Translations under genes and position numbers: made by a program | Shown: positions 10,864 to 22,100 of the stretch, piece after piece | Layout: each line of letters opens with the position of its first letter | Position numbering within the stretch: position 1 is the stretch's first letter | The notes under the pieces: model-generated | Told to the model about the DNA's origin: nothing | The model's input: the letters and a program-made list of their open reading frames with translations, nothing else | Databases searched by the model: none | Assembly (NCBI RefSeq): GCF_022965805.1 | Contig: NC_133103.1 | Coordinates: 26,003,462 to 26,067,461 of the forward strand | Direction of reading: 5' to 3' | Length of the DNA stretch: 64,000 bases | Source of the DNA: Primulina eburnea | Taxonomy: Eukaryota; Streptophyta; Magnoliopsida; Lamiales; Gesneriaceae

Positions 10864-11551
10864 GGCTGCCCATGTGCATTACATTCTTCCTTACTAAATA
10901 ATTAATTGTATTTTAGATTGAAATTGTTGACATGCAATGTGCTTTTTCTGCTCAGTAGATTTTATAGTGACCTCACAGTAGAAGTAATTTAATGAAGCTT
11001 CTTACATTGGAGATTTGTTGTTTGAGATATTTTTTGGTTTATCTCAATATGTAGGTTGGTAGTGGTGGCAGTATTGGGATTGGGAATGATATTGGTAGCG
11101 GTTGTGATATCAATCATCCCAAAAAAAGTGGTAATGCTGATAATGTGAACCAACATCAAGCTGCATCTCGGGTAACTATCTTAAAAGTTTGTGTTATCTA
11201 AACCACATTTGTTATAAAATAGATATAGCATAATTAATATTTTATATATGTTTATATGCAGTCAAATTTAAAGAATGTGAGTCATGGAGATATCCCTGAA
11301 AATACTAAATGTAAGTTGCTTCATTGGTGCGGTGATGGGGAGTTGTTGCTGAAGGTCGAATAACATCCATAGATTCAACGGTAAAAATGCATCACGTTCC
11401 TCTTAGTGGACCTTCTTGGAAATTTTGGGTTGATAGAGTTCTTGTGGAGAAGGTAGACTTGATTCGACCAAATTCTGAAATGATATTTCTGGATGATGAT
11501 GTTGGAAGCACAGTAGCATGGTTTTCTAAATTTATCATTTTGTGTGACTGA

Positions 11552-11864
11552 TACAGTTCCTATTGGTTCTAGAACTAGAGACAATATTGCATCAAACTAT
11601 CATATTACTGAGTATTTTGTTTACTTTATCAAGTTTTTTGTTTTATTGGATAAAGGAGAATTGACATTATTTACTTAGTTTTTATGTTATCTTATTACAT
11701 GCTTTTATTCTGGTAATTGGTTGGATGTGGTGTGATAAATCTTTTGAGTTTCGATATTATTGTTTCAATTTTGGTTCATAATAATAAAAATAACGTTAAT
11801 GTGTTGGACGTTGCTAATAAACCAAATCGATAGCACACTTTGTACAATGTTGAATATGTCAACT
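11552..11864. other. CACTA 3' noncoding stretch
   Basis: AT-rich sequence between the last exon and the subterminal repeats. I see no gene or repeat here. Confidence 0.5.
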
Positions 11865-12401
11865 ACAGCTTGCATTGCAACCTGGAAATAGATCACTACT
11901 TTTAATCGCAGCGTGCAATCACTTATCAATGGCATATTATGCACGCCTTGGATACCTTTAACCGCCACGTGCACTGCACGCTACCAATTATTCAACATAA
12001 CAACAGCATGCTTTACAAGCCGTTGATACTCTTAACCATAGCGCGTGGTGCCCGCTACCGAAAGATAACTATCAATAGCACACTATGCACGCCGTGATTA
12101 GAGTAAACCGCAGCGTGCATTGCACGCTGCAAATTGTTCAACATATCAACAGCATGTTTTGCACGTCGTTAATACTTTTAGCCATAGCGCGCGGTGCACG
12201 ACTCCAAAAGATAACTATCAATAGCACACTCTGCACGTCGTTATTATAATAAACCGTGGCGTAAACCGCACGCTGCCAATAGTTTCAAACTTAAGACAGC
12301 TTTCAATTTTGCGGAGTGCATCGCAGTGTGCACTGCACGCTGCGGATACCTTTCCGCGGCGTACATTGCACGCTGCGGAAACCCACTTTTCTTGTAGCGT
12401 G
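11865..12401. repeat. CACTA subterminal palindromic repeats and 3' terminal repeat
   Basis: At least eight degenerate copies of CCGCAGCGTGCA / TGCACGCTGC alternate with the spacers ATAACTATCAATAGCACAC and TTCAACATA. In CACTA elements such subterminal repeats bind the TnpA-like protein. The terminus is CTTGTAGCGTG (12391-12401). Confidence 0.75.
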
Positions 12402-13033
12402 TTTTCATTTGTTTTTCGTTCAAAACAAACCAAGGCATGTTTATATTTTTATTTACTCCTCAATCAAGTCATATTATTATTTTAAAACATCATATGTGCA
12501 CGAATCATGAAGGAAAAACTGAAATTTATTCAAATCATTTTCGAAAAATTGTGTGCAGAATTTTCGGGTTCCTTGTGCTCTTCACGGTTTTGACTGTTTT
12601 GATGTTTCAGATGGTTGGCTCCACCCTAGGCTCCCAAGGCTGCACCTAGACACGTACTAGAGTGTGTCAAGACCATGTTGGTCCATCCGTTCAAGCCCCA
12701 TGCCTGCTGGAATTGATAAAATACAGCAACTCCCCAAGCATGCCCCTTTGCATTCGATTTTTTGTCTTGCTATCAAAGGAGAAGTTTTCTGGTCTTGGCT
12801 GCCTTAGGGTCTATAGCCATGATTAGAACCTCTACTTGACATTTCTATGACGTGAAGAAGATGTCCTTTCATGGCTTGGTTCATGGTCCTCTCGGTATTA
12901 AAACAAAACAACACAAGTGTCCCACGGTTTCCGTTTTTCTGGTTTGCGCATGGGTGTGTGAGTTCGGTCTTGGTGGTGCGGTGTGGATCTTGGTTGGCTT
13001 CCAGCCCTTTGCCATGGTTCCCTCAACACCCCT
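12402..13033 (+). repeat. Element D 5' LTR, segment 1 (left of C)
   Basis: Contiguous with 21368 onward once C and one copy of its CCCCT duplication are removed, so it belongs to the same LTR. I could not locate the true LTR start, so this segment may begin inside the LTR. Confidence 0.6.
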
Positions 13034-14772
13034 TGTAATGCCCGAGATTTTATATCGTGTTCAATTACGATTATAGATTTTTAATCGAGACGATTATGAA
13101 AGGGCTAACCGAGACACAAAATGAGATCGCGTGTGAATTGATAATGTGCCAAGACAGTAGTATTGGCGCACAGGCGCGATGATATGTGCGCACATGCGCG
13201 AGGACTCCAGGAAGGGTGGCGCACATGCACGGATTGAGCACGCGCACATGCGCGCAGCATCCAGAGGAGTTGGCGCACATGCGCCGAGGAATTCGCGCAC
13301 AAGCGCGAGCCTGCCGAGGAGTGATGTGCGATGACCAGTAGGTCTCGCGCATATGCGCCGGTAGTGTCGCGCATATGCGCGAGACATGCAGAAGGAAAAA
13401 TCGAAATTTGGCGTTTTCATGTACGTTGGTATATATATATATATATATATATACATGCAAACCGTACTCAGAAGAAAGAAAATCGAAAATAGAGAGAAAC
13501 TTTTGATCTTTGAATTTAGAATTCGATTTGTGAGGAATCTGTCCGTTAGATTTTAAATCCGACTTCGGTACCGAGCTCCTATCGACGTAGGCTACGATTG
13601 GACGTAAGTTTTATTACGTTTTGACATGTTTTGAAAATATGATGTTGTTAGAATTGAATACACGTCATATATGTTGTTCTTGACATGTTAGACAACGTAG
13701 AATCGAAGTCAGATTAAGAAACGGACTGAATATGGAATTGTTATGATTTTCAGAATAAAATTGACTGAGATGTGATGTCAGATTTGTACAGTGGTTAATT
13801 GTAAATGATTGGAATTGATATAGACTGATATAATATTATCAGTATCGCGAGATTGTACTGTTGTACCGTCAGAATGTGATTAAACAGAGATGTTGTGATT
13901 TGATTAGAATATTGATACAGAATATTGATATTGTCATTGCCAGATTGAACAGTGACAGACTTCGATTGTATCAGATCGACAGCAAGAAAGGTATAAATAA
14001 ATGTTGAGTTGGGATTTCACAACTCAAGTTAAGTTTGACTTGAGTTTCCCTAAATCACATACTTTACTTTATTGCATTGATATTTGCAGATTATCAGATT
14101 GATATGTGCATGTATTGACTTAGAACAGGGTCAGAGTCCGAGTCTAGGGCTGACAGCCTAGCTAGGGCAGAACCGCCGAGTCTTTCTCAGAACCGATAAG
14201 ACTCTAGACTTACGGTGTATCGAAGAGCTTTAGATGTAGATCGACTTCTATCTCAGACACTCGATACAGAATACCAAAGTCTAAATTAGATTGGGATCCC
14301 TAGATTTGAGATAAGATAAGATTAGATCACGAGTTATTGATTCATGTAGTCAGACTAGATACATGTTTTGATGTTTGTTTATGCTTTTATATATGATTTA
14401 TATGATTGCATTTAATACATTGTTTATACTGGGATATTTATATCTCACCGGAGTTATCCGGCTGTTGTCTTGTTTGTATGTGTGCATGACAACAGGTGGG
14501 ACAGGTACAGGGTCACAGAGATGAAGACAGACTGAGATTAGAGTGGTGATACCGGACTTGGACTAGAGCTAGGGTTTAAACACTTGATTGTAGTTGTTGA
14601 ACCTGAGCATGTATGATTGTATATTTTATCAGAGTGATACTTTTATACTGATATGTATAGTAGTTTGATTCCATTACCTTCCGCATTTAAAAAAAAAAAT
14701 TAGACCCTGTTTATTATAATTGATTTAGTCCCAATGACGATTAAGAACATGATTAGCGTCCGGGTCCCCACA
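13034..14772 (+). repeat. Element C 5' LTR
   Basis: Starts TGTAATGCCCGAG, ends GGGTCCCCACA. It contains a palindrome array (13165-13385), a TA tract (13430-13453) that can serve as the TATA region, and a transcribed AT-rich rest with an A tract near 14689. Confidence 0.96.
13165..13453 (+). promoter_or_regulatory. CpG palindrome array plus TA tract, element C 5' LTR
   Basis: About eight units of the palindromic core GCGCA(C/T)ATGCGC, often extended to CTCGCGCATATGCGCGAG, lie in 220 bp, roughly one per 27 bp. About 45 bp later comes a TA repeat (13430-13453) that looks like the core promoter. The function of the array is inferred only from position and symmetry. Confidence 0.7.
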
Positions 14773-14777
14773 ACAGG

Positions 14778-14789
14778 TGGTATCAGAGC
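14778..14789 (+). other. Element C primer-binding site
   Basis: TGGTATCAGAGC, complementary to tRNA-iMet, five bases (ACAGG) after the LTR edge. Element H has the same five-base spacer. Confidence 0.95.
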
Positions 14790-15032
14790 GATAGATCTTT
14801 TAGATTGAGATAGAAGAGGCTAGTGAGCGGGGTAGATTGAGGTTTTCTTTCCTGCTTTTGAATGCTAGCATGTCTTACTGCTTTATTACATGTTACTTCT
14901 TTATCTGATTTGATATAGTAATATGTTTTATTGAGATTGGATCAGTACTGATTCTAGATCAGCAGTAAGATGATCAGAGGAGGATTGAAACAGAATTGTT
15001 GTATCTGTTACTAATCTATTTGATTATTAGAT

Positions 15033-15799
15033 ATGCCTCCGAGACGAGTACCAGAACAGGGAAGTACATCAAATACTCCAATGGATGTCACACCGACTCC
15101 AATGGAAACGTTATTGAAACGTTTTCAGTCATTTCATCCGCCGACCTTGAAAGGCACAGAGAACGCTGTAGAGTGCGAGAGTTGGCTCGATGATATAGAG
15201 ATGTTGTTCGAATCCTTGGAGTATACGAATGAGAAGAGAGTGAAATTGATTGGACATCAGCTGCACGATGTTGCTAAGGACTGGTGGATCACGAGAAAGA
15301 GAGCCATGGAGGATAGAGGTACGATGATTACCTGGAATATATTTAGAACTGAATTTGATCAACGATTCTTTCCAGTGTCGTACCGGAAGGATAAGGGGGC
15401 GGAGTTTGCCAATCTAAAGCAAGGACCGATGAACATAGAAGAATACATGTCAAAGTTCTCTTCCTTGCTGAAATTTGCTCCACATGTGGCTGACAGCGAA
15501 GAAGCTACTGCTGACCAGTTCATCAATGGCCTGAACCCCGACATTTTCACATTGGTGAACACAGGACGACCGGATAATTTTACTGATGCCCTGAACAGAG
15601 CCAAAGGAGCAGAAGCCGGTCTGATGAGACAGAAAAGGGCTTCATTTGTGCCTCCAGCATCGAGACCACAGCAACCACCTCCCAGATTCGAGGGTAGCAG
15701 CAGTAGTGGAGGAAAGAAAGAATTTTTGAAAGCCGGGGAAAGCAATTCAAGAAATCGGGGAGTAGTTCTTCCAGCTCCGGTGGTTCCAGACTGAGCTAG
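15033..15799 (+). pseudogene. gag: Element C gag (capsid part), frameshifted
   Basis: Starts MPPRRVPEQGSTSNTPMDVT, nearly the same as the gag of H. The gag core is clear (KGTENAVECESWLDDIEMLF, DVAKDWWITRKRA, EFDQRFFPVSYRKDKGAEFA, NIEEYMSKFSSLLKFAPHV, FINGLNPDIF). Comparison with H places a one-base loss near 15737. The gag frame then stops at TGA 15792-15794, and the gag-pol frame has a TAG at 15797-15799. The zinc knuckles follow in the downstream frame. This copy would therefore not make a complete Gag unless the lesions are bypassed. Confidence 0.93.
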
Positions 15800-18700
15800 A
15801 GTTACACTGGAGTTTATTGCAAGACTTGCGGAGGAAGACATGCTACTGAGCAATGCCAGGGAGTGACTGGTAGTTGCAATGTCTGTAAACAGCCGGGACA
15901 CTTTGCTAAAGTATGTCCCCAGAGAGGTTCCCAAAGAGCTCAGGGGGCCGAGTCATCGGGATCAGCAGCACAGACGGAGAGACGAACAGCTGCTGTTCAT
16001 ACATTTCAGCCAGCGCCAGCTCAGTCACAGCAGAGGCCAGGAGGAAGCCAGACAGTTGGTCAACCTCCGAGACAGCAGGCCAGAGTCTTCGCTTTGACAG
16101 AGGAGCAGGCCCAGGAAGCACCAGATGACGTTGTGGCAGGTAACTGTTCTTTATGTGGTTATCCTGCTTACGTATTAATTGATACCGGTGCTTCACACAC
16201 ATTTATTTCTGAACGATTTGCATTAAGTCATACATTGCCTGTAGAGTCTTTAGCTACTGTAGTGTCTGTTTCTTCTCCATTGGGGATGGGTTTGATATCC
16301 GTGAATTCGGTTAATCATTGTGTACTACAGTATGACGGGCATGAGATTGAGTTAGATTGCATCGTACTTGGGTTGTCAGATTTTGATTGTATTATCGGTG
16401 TTGATATGCTAACCAAGTACAGAGCGATAGTTGATTGTTTCCACAAGATAGTGAGATTCAGACCAGATATGGCTGAAGAGTGGAAATTTTACGGTAAGGG
16501 TTCTAGATCGAGAATTCCTTTAGTATCCGTATTATCTATGACTCGATTGTTACAGAAAGGAGCAGAAGGGTTCCTTGTATATTCAGTAGATTTACTGAAG
16601 TCGAGTCCAGCATTGGCAGATCTGCCAGTGGTACGTGAATTTGCTGACGTCTTCCCAGATGAGATCCCGGGATTACCTCCAGTTAGAGAGATAGACTTCA
16701 GCATTGAACTGATGCCAGGTACAGTACCGATTTCTAGAGCTCCGTACAGAATGGCACCAGTTGAACTGAAAGAATTGAAGGATCAGCTGGAAGATTTACT
16801 GGCCAAGGGGTATATCAGACCGAGTGTTTCTCCTTGGGGTGCTCCAGTACTATTCGTAAGGAAGAAAGATGGTTCGATGAGACTCTGCATCGACTATCGG
16901 CAACTGAACAAGGCAACGGTAAAGAATAAATATCCTTTGCCTCGTATAGATGATTTATTCGATCAGTTGCAGGGTTCTTCAGTATATTCCAAGATCGATT
17001 TGAGATCGGGATATCATCAGCTGAGAGTCAGAGATTCTGATATCTCAAAGACAGCATTCAGAACCAGGTATGGACACTATGAATTTATTGTCATGCCGTT
17101 TGGTCTGATGAATGCTCCAGCTGTATTCATGGGATTGATGAACCGTATCTTCCAGAAATATCTCGATGATTTTATGATTATTTTCATCGATGATATTTTG
17201 ATTTATTCAAAGAATATGAGTGAGCATGCTAAGCATTTAAGAACTGTGTTGCGAATTCTAAGGGCTGAGAAGTTATATGCTAAACTGTCGAAATGTGAGT
17301 TTTGGCTAAGACAGGTAGTATTTCTGGGTCATATTATATCAGGAGATGGTATATCAGTGGATCCCAGTAAAGTGGAAGCCGTGATTTCTTGGCCAAGACC
17401 GACATCAGTACCTGAAATTCGCAGTTTTATGGGTTTAGCGGGATACTACCGTCGTTTCATTAAAGATTTCTCGAGTATAGCTAAACCAATTACTCAGCTG
17501 ACTCAGAAGAATGCTCCATTTGTTTGGTCTGAAGAATGTGAGACCAGTTTTTTGGAGTTAAAGAAGAGGTTGACCAGTGCACCGGTGTTGACTATACCAT
17601 CCGGTACTGGTGATTTTGTGGTTTATTGCGATGCTTCTCACAGAGGGTTGGGATGTGTACTGATGCAACGAGGGCATGTTATTGCTTATGCCTCAAGACA
17701 GCTTAAACCACATGAGACCCGTTATCCAATTCATGATTTAGAATTGGCAGCCATTGTCTTTGCATTAAAGATATGGCGGCACTATCTTTACGGTGAAAAG
17801 TTTGAGATATATTCTGATCATAAGAGTTTGAAATATCTGTTTTCACAATCTGAATTGAATATGAGACAGCGAAGATGGCTTGATTTGCTTAAAGATTTTG
17901 ATTGTGAAATCAAATACTATCCAGGAAAGTCTAATGCAGCAGCTGATGCATTAAGTCGAAAGGTATGCTCTTTATCCTTATCGACGATTGGTGTTTCAAA
18001 TTTGATAGAAGACTGTAGTTTGTCTGGATTAGAATTTGAAACAGATTATAGACCGTTGAGACTTTATACGGTGCAAGTAGAACCAGAGCTGATTATGAGA
18101 ATTAAGGCAGCTCAGCGAGGTGATCAGAATGTACAAAAATCAGTATCGATGGTTAGAGCAGGACATCGATCAGAATATCAGGTACGTGATAACGTTTTGT
18201 ATGTGAATAATCGTCTGGTTGTGCCGAATGTTTCAGATTTGAGACGACAGATATTGTCAGAAGCGCACAACAGTCGATTCAGTATTCATCCTGGTGGCAG
18301 AAAGATGTATAACGATTTGAAAAGACAGTTCTGGTGGAAACAAATGAAGACTGACATTGCCGAATTTGTTTCCAAATGTCTGAATTGCCAACAGGTGAAA
18401 GCAGAAAGAAAGAAACCCGGAGGATTATTACAGAGTTTGTCCATTCCTGAATGGAAATGGGATCACATTTCCATGGACTTTGTGACGCAGTTGCCGCGTT
18501 CCTCCCGAGGTTGTGATGCGATTTGGGTCGTGATTGACAGATTGACCAAATCCGCATGTTTTATTCCGTACAAGATGACGTACAGATTTGATCAGATGGC
18601 AGAGATCTATGTCAGAGAAGTGGTCAGATTGCATGGAGTGCCGAAGTCGATTGTATCAGATCGTGATCCTCGATTTACTTCACACTTCTGGCAGAGTTTG

Positions 18701-19513
18701 CAGCAAGCTCTCGGTACGAAGTTACATCTGAGTACCGCATATCATCCACAGACCGACGGACAGTCAGAGCGGACTATCCAGACATTGGAAGATATGCTGA
18801 GAGCTGTAGTGCTGGATTTTAGCACTAATTGGCAAGATGCATTGCCTCTTTGTGAGTTTTCGTACAACAATAGCTATCAGACGAGTATTGAGATGGCACC
18901 ATTTGAAGCGTTGTACGGAAAGAAATGCAGATCCCCGCTCTATTGGGATGATATCTCTGAAGTGCCTGAGATTGGACCAGATATGATCAGAGATATGACA
19001 GAAAAAGTGAAGTTGATACGAAAGAAAATGAAGGCAGCGCAAGACAGACAGGCCAAATATGCCAATGTGCGACGTAGACCATTGGTATTTGAGATTGGAG
19101 ACCGAGTATTTTTAAAGATTTCACCTTTCAGAGGAGTTGTCAGATTTGGCAAGAAAGGGAAACTGTCTCCACGATACATTGGGCCTTATGAAATTCTCGA
19201 GAAGATAGGAGATCGTGCCTATCGACTCGCCTTACCGCCTTCATTATCTGGGATACATGATGTCTTTCATGTATCGTTATTAAGGAAGTACCTTCCTGAT
19301 GCTTCACATGCTATACAACCAGACGAGGCCGAGCTGGATGAATCATTGAGCTATGTCGAAAAACCGATCCAGATTATTGATCGCAAAGCAAAACAGCTCA
19401 GAACGAAAATGATTCCACTTGTGAAATTGCAATGGACTCGTCATGGTGTAGAAGAAGCAACTTGGGAGACTGAATCAGATATGAGACAAGAATTCCAAGA
19501 GTTATTTAGATGA
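15800..19513 (+). CDS. pol: Element C zinc knuckles, protease, RT, RNase H, integrase, chromodomain
   Basis: One open frame (first ATG 15863) of over 1,200 codons. In order: CCHC knuckles ([13 protein letters not shown] upstream of the [17 protein letters not shown]); protease with [15 protein letters not shown] with [34 protein letters not shown] and [10 protein letters not shown]; RNase H with [17 protein letters not shown] and [11 protein letters not shown]; integrase HHCC ([21 protein letters not shown]) and core [51 protein letters not shown]; and a chromodomain-like tail ending [17 protein letters not shown]. All catalytic residues I can check are present. Such a product copies and integrates the element, and could supply H. 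Confidence 0.95.
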   Translation, partial: SYTGVYCKTCGGRHATEQCQGVTGSCNVCKQPGHFAKVCPQRGSQRAQGAESSGSAAQTERRTAAVHTFQPAPAQSQQRPGGSQTVGQPPRQQARVFALTEEQAQEAPDDVVAGNCSLCGYPAYVLIDTGASHTFISERFALSHTLPVESLATVVSVSSPLGMGLISVNSVNHCVLQYDGHEIELDCIVLGLSDFDCIIGVDMLTKYRAIVDCFHKIVRFRPDMAEEWKFYGKGSRSRIPLVSVLSMTRLLQKGAEGFLVYSVDLLKSSPALADLPVVREFADVFPDEIPGLPPVREIDFSIELMPGTVPISRAPYRMAPVELKELKDQLEDLLAKGYIRPSVSPWGAPVLFVRKKDGSMRLCIDYRQLNKATVKNKYPLPRIDDLFDQLQGSSVYSKIDLRSGYHQLRVRDSDISKTAFRTRYGHYEFIVMPFGLMNAPAVFMGLMNRIFQKYLDDFMIIFIDDILIYSKNMSEHAKHLRTVLRILRAEKLYAKLSKCEFWLRQVVFLGHIISGDGISVDPSKVEAVISWPRPTSVPEIRSFMGLAGYYRRFIKDFSSIAKPITQLTQKNAPFVWSEECETSFLELKKRLTSAPVLTIPSGTGDFVVYCDASHRGLGCVLMQRGHVIAYASRQLKPHETRYPIHDLELAAIVFALKIWRHYLYGEKFEIYSDHKSLKYLFSQSELNMRQRRWLDLLKDFDCEIKYYPGKSNAAADALSRKVCSLSLSTIGVSNLIEDCSLSGLEFETDYRPLRLYTVQVEPELIMRIKAAQRGDQNVQKSVSMVRAGHRSEYQVRDNVLYVNNRLVVPNVSDLRRQILSEAHNSRFSIHPGGRKMYNDLKRQFWWKQMKTDIAEFVSKCLNCQQVKAERKKPGGLLQSLSIPEWKWDHISMDFVTQLPRSSRGCDAIWVVIDRLTKSACFIPYKMTYRFDQMAEIYVREVVRLHGVPKSIVSDRDPRFTSHFWQSLQQALGTKLHLSTAYHPQTDGQSERTIQTLEDMLRAVVLDFSTNWQDALPLCEFSYNNSYQTSIEMAPFEALYGKKCRSPLYWDDISEVPEIGPDMIRDMTEKVKLIRKKMKAAQDRQAKYANVRRRPLVFEIGDRVFLKISPFRGVVRFGKKGKLSPRYIGPYEILEKIGDRAYRLALPPSLSGIHDVFHVSLLRKYLPDASHAIQPDEAELDESLSYVEKPIQIIDRKAKQLRTKMIPLVKLQWTRHGVEEATWETESDMRQEFQELFR

Positions 19514-19573
19514 TGTAAATTTCTTATACAGTTTTGTATATATACTCCTTGTTGATACGAATAAAATGCCTAT

Positions 19574-19611
19574 GATTTCGAGGACGAAATCGTATCTTAG
19601 GGGGGGAGAAA
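19574..19611 (+). other. Element C pre-PPT hairpin and polypurine tract
   Basis: GATTTCG-AGGA-CGAAATC (19574-19591) forms a 7-bp stem with a 4-nt loop. A purine run AGGGGGGGAGAAA ends at the LTR edge and would prime plus-strand DNA. Confidence 0.85.
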
Positions 19612-21362
19612 TGTAATGCCCGAGATTTTATATCGTGTTCAATTACGATTATAGATTTTTAATCGAGACGATTATGAAAGAGCTAACCGAGACACAAAAC
19701 GAGATCGCGTGTGAATTGATAATGTGCCAAGACAGTAGTATTGGCACACAGGCGCGATGATATGTGCGCACATGCGCGAGGACTCCAGGAAGGGTGGCGC
19801 ACATGCGCGGATTGAGCACGCGCACATGCGCGCTGCATCCAGAGGAGTTGGCGCACATGCGCCGAGGAATTCGCGCACATGCGCGAGCCTGCCGAGGAGT
19901 GATGTGCGATGACCAGTAGGTCTCGCGCATATGCGCCGGTAGTGTCGCGCATATGCGCGAGACATGCAGAAGGAAAAATCGACATTTTGCGTTTTCATGT
20001 ACGTTGGTATATATATATATATAAATATATATATATACATGCAAACCGTACTCAGAAGAAAGAAAATCGAAAATAGAGAGAAACTTTTGATCTTTGAATT
20101 TAGAATTCGATTTGTGAGGAATCTGTCCGTTAGATTTTAAATCCGACTTCGGTACCGAGCTCCTATCGACGTAGGCTACGATTGGACGTAAGTTTTATTA
20201 CGTTTTGACATGTTTTGAAAATATGATGTTGTTAGAATTGAATACACGTCATATATGTTGTTCTTGACATGTTAGACAACGTAGAATCGAAGTCAGATTA
20301 AGAAACGGACTGAATATGGAATTGTTATGATTTTCAGAATAAAATTGACTGAGATGTGATGTCAGATTTGTACAGTGGTTAATTGTAAATGATTGGAATT
20401 GATATAGACTGATATAATATTATCAGTATCGCGAGATTGTACTGTTGTACCGTCAGAATGTGATTAAACAGAGATGTTGTGATTTGATTAGAATATTGAT
20501 ACAGAATATTGATATTGTCATTGCCAGATTGAACAGTGACAGACTTCGATTGTATCAGATCGACAGCAAGAAAGGTATAAATAAATGTTGAGTTGGGATT
20601 TCACAACTCAAGTTAAGTTTGACTTGAGTTTCCCTAAATCACATACTTTACTTTATTGCATTGATATTTGCAGATTATCAGATTGATATGTGCATGTATT
20701 GACTTAGAACAGGGTCAGAGTCCGAGTCTAGGGCTGACAGCCTAGCTAGGGCAGAACCGCCGAGTCTTTCTCAGAACCGATAAGACTCTAGACTTACGGT
20801 GTATCGAAGAGCTTTAGATGTAGATCGACTTCTATCTCAGACACTCGATACAGAATACCAAAGTCTAAATTAGATTGGGATCCCTAGATTTGAGATAAGA
20901 TAAGATTAGATCACGAGTTATTGATTCATGTAGTCAGACTAGATACATGTTTTGATGTTTGTTTATGCTTTTATATATGATTTATATGATTGCATTTAAT
21001 ACATTGTTTATACTGGGATATTTATATCTCACCGGAGTTATCCGGCTGTTGTCTTGTTTGTATGTGTGCATGACAACAGGTGGGACAGGTACAGGGTCAC
21101 AGAGATGAAGACAGACTGAGATTAGAGTGGTGATACCGGACTTGGACTAGAGCTAGGGTTTAAACACTTGATTGTAGTTGTTGAACCTGAGCATGTATGA
21201 TTGTATATTTTATCAGAGTGATACTTTTATACTGATATGTATAGTAGTTTGATTCCATTACCTTCCGCATTTAAAAAAAAAAAAAAAAATTAGACCCTGT
21301 TTATTATAATTGATTTAGTCCCAATGACGATTAAGAACATGATTAGCGTCCGGGTCCCCACA
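19612..21362 (+). repeat. Element C 3' LTR
   Basis: Same ends as the 5' LTR. The palindrome array lies at 19743-19963, the TA tract at 20009-20038 (longer and with an AA interruption), and the A tract near 21272 is longer than in the 5' LTR. Confidence 0.96.
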
Positions 21363-22100
21363 CCCCTCGATTTCTAGATCATGCCATGGTCTATCACATG
21401 GCCGCTGGAATGACACATGACAACACGAACAAGCGATACAACCCACGCATGGAAGGGTGCTCTCGGGTGGAACGTGTGGTTTCTTTTGGTGGTTGCTCTG
21501 ATTGTGGCTGGCCTAGGCCCTTAGCCATGGTTCAAGTCACACCTTAGGATGTTGGTAAGAGGCTCTGGTTGGTGGTTCGAGCCCCAATGGCCGATAGTCT
21601 AGAAAAAAACGCATGCAAGCACAAGCGCTGCCGCTGTAATTCTGGACAGTAGGTTTTCACGTCGGTTCAGAGGCTCGTTTGAGTTCTTGTTTGGCTTTTA
21701 GCCTATGGCTTTGGACTGGACAGTACCTCATCAAGTTATGAAGGTCATGTTTTTGGCCATTCGGGATTCGGTTAAGTTTAGAGCTCGTACGAGAATTTAC
21801 GGTGCAATGTGCCAAAGTGACTCTCGAAAGAACGTTTCATGTTGTTGGCCTCCATTCACCAAATTTCGAAGAACTAAAATGTTAGGAGCATTATTTCATC
21901 ATTTCTAGTGTATTTTAATCATGACTAAATGATGGTTCAGTGTTGGTTCTGGTTGGTATGGAGTCATGATTAAATACGAAGTCGTTGGGCGTAATTGTCT
22001 CGTTTTTGGGTTCAATTACAAAGTTGGGTCAAGTAAATCATTAGCATATTTTTTCATGTAAAATTTAGGTTGCAGCGAGCCTGGGAACGATCCAACCCAT
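21363..22100 (+). repeat. Element D 5' LTR, segment 2
   Basis: Begins with the CCCCT duplication of C and aligns with 7254-7840 from TTAGCCATGG onward. It ends with CCCAT, the duplication of the copia-like solo LTR. There are no genes. Confidence 0.85.

Larger units (their letters stand above)
8746..11551 (+). pseudogene. Plant transposase (Ptta/En/Spm type) gene remnant, multi-exon
   Basis: Exon-like open segments with plausible splice sites occur at 8746-8958 (WRDRKSKLQIRIQEVRDG ... NQWDSFVKKTLSQAFQ, then GTAAGT), about 9650-9740 (KAMREKQRHNNTMSRRGY), 9874-9981 (TRTKVSVEGHKKKNGQPSGE), 10066 to about 10287 (AISLVFGKEIRGRVRGMG and a coiled end), 11055-11171 and 11262-11551 (HHVPLSGPSWKFWVDRVL ... 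VGSTVAWFSK). This matches the Transposase_24-like and C-terminal domains of plant En/Spm-related proteins. A stop near 10071 and a frameshift near 11340 make it a pseudogene. It is not the DDE transposase itself. Confidence 0.7.
8658..12401 (+). mobile_element. CACTA (En/Spm-like) transposon, 3' half
   Basis: An intron-rich plant transposase-associated gene remnant (8746-11551) is followed by subterminal palindromic repeats and a terminus whose minus strand reads CACGCTACAAGAAAAG, resembling the CACTA terminal repeat CACTACAAGAAAA with a GC insertion. The left end is missing because the segment abuts a D-type LTR. An intron holds three SINEs. Confidence 0.75.
13034..21362 (+). mobile_element. 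Element C: full-length, near-intact chromovirus (Tekay/Del-like)
   Basis: Two LTRs (1,739 and 1,751 bp) with TG...CA ends flank a 4.8-kb interior, and a perfect 5-bp duplication CCCCT lies at 13029-13033 and 21363-21367. The order is PBS, gag, PR, RT, RH, IN, chromodomain tail, PPT. Pol is one uninterrupted frame, and only gag carries a frameshift and a stop. By eye the LTRs differ by about eight substitutions plus TA- and A-tract length, so the insertion is fairly young. It is the only element here with a complete open enzyme set. Confidence 0.97.

Noticed and set aside
13165..13385. Regularly spaced short repeats resembling a CRISPR array
   Set aside because: Units are palindromic and degenerate, spacers are very short and irregular, the DNA is eukaryotic LTR, and no cas genes exist.
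13071..13460. Three overlapping minus-strand ORFs, duplicated at 19649-20044
   Set aside because: They read the CpG palindrome array of the C LTR in three frames, and the peptides are repetitive (AHMR, ICAR). Not genes.
15792..15802. TAG readthrough as programmed gag-pol control in C
   Set aside because: H gag is open through the same place and C also has a one-base loss just upstream, so damage is simpler.
15359..15934. 191-codon minus ORF opposite C gag
   Set aside because: Shadow of the gag coding strand, with codon pattern explained by the sense frame.
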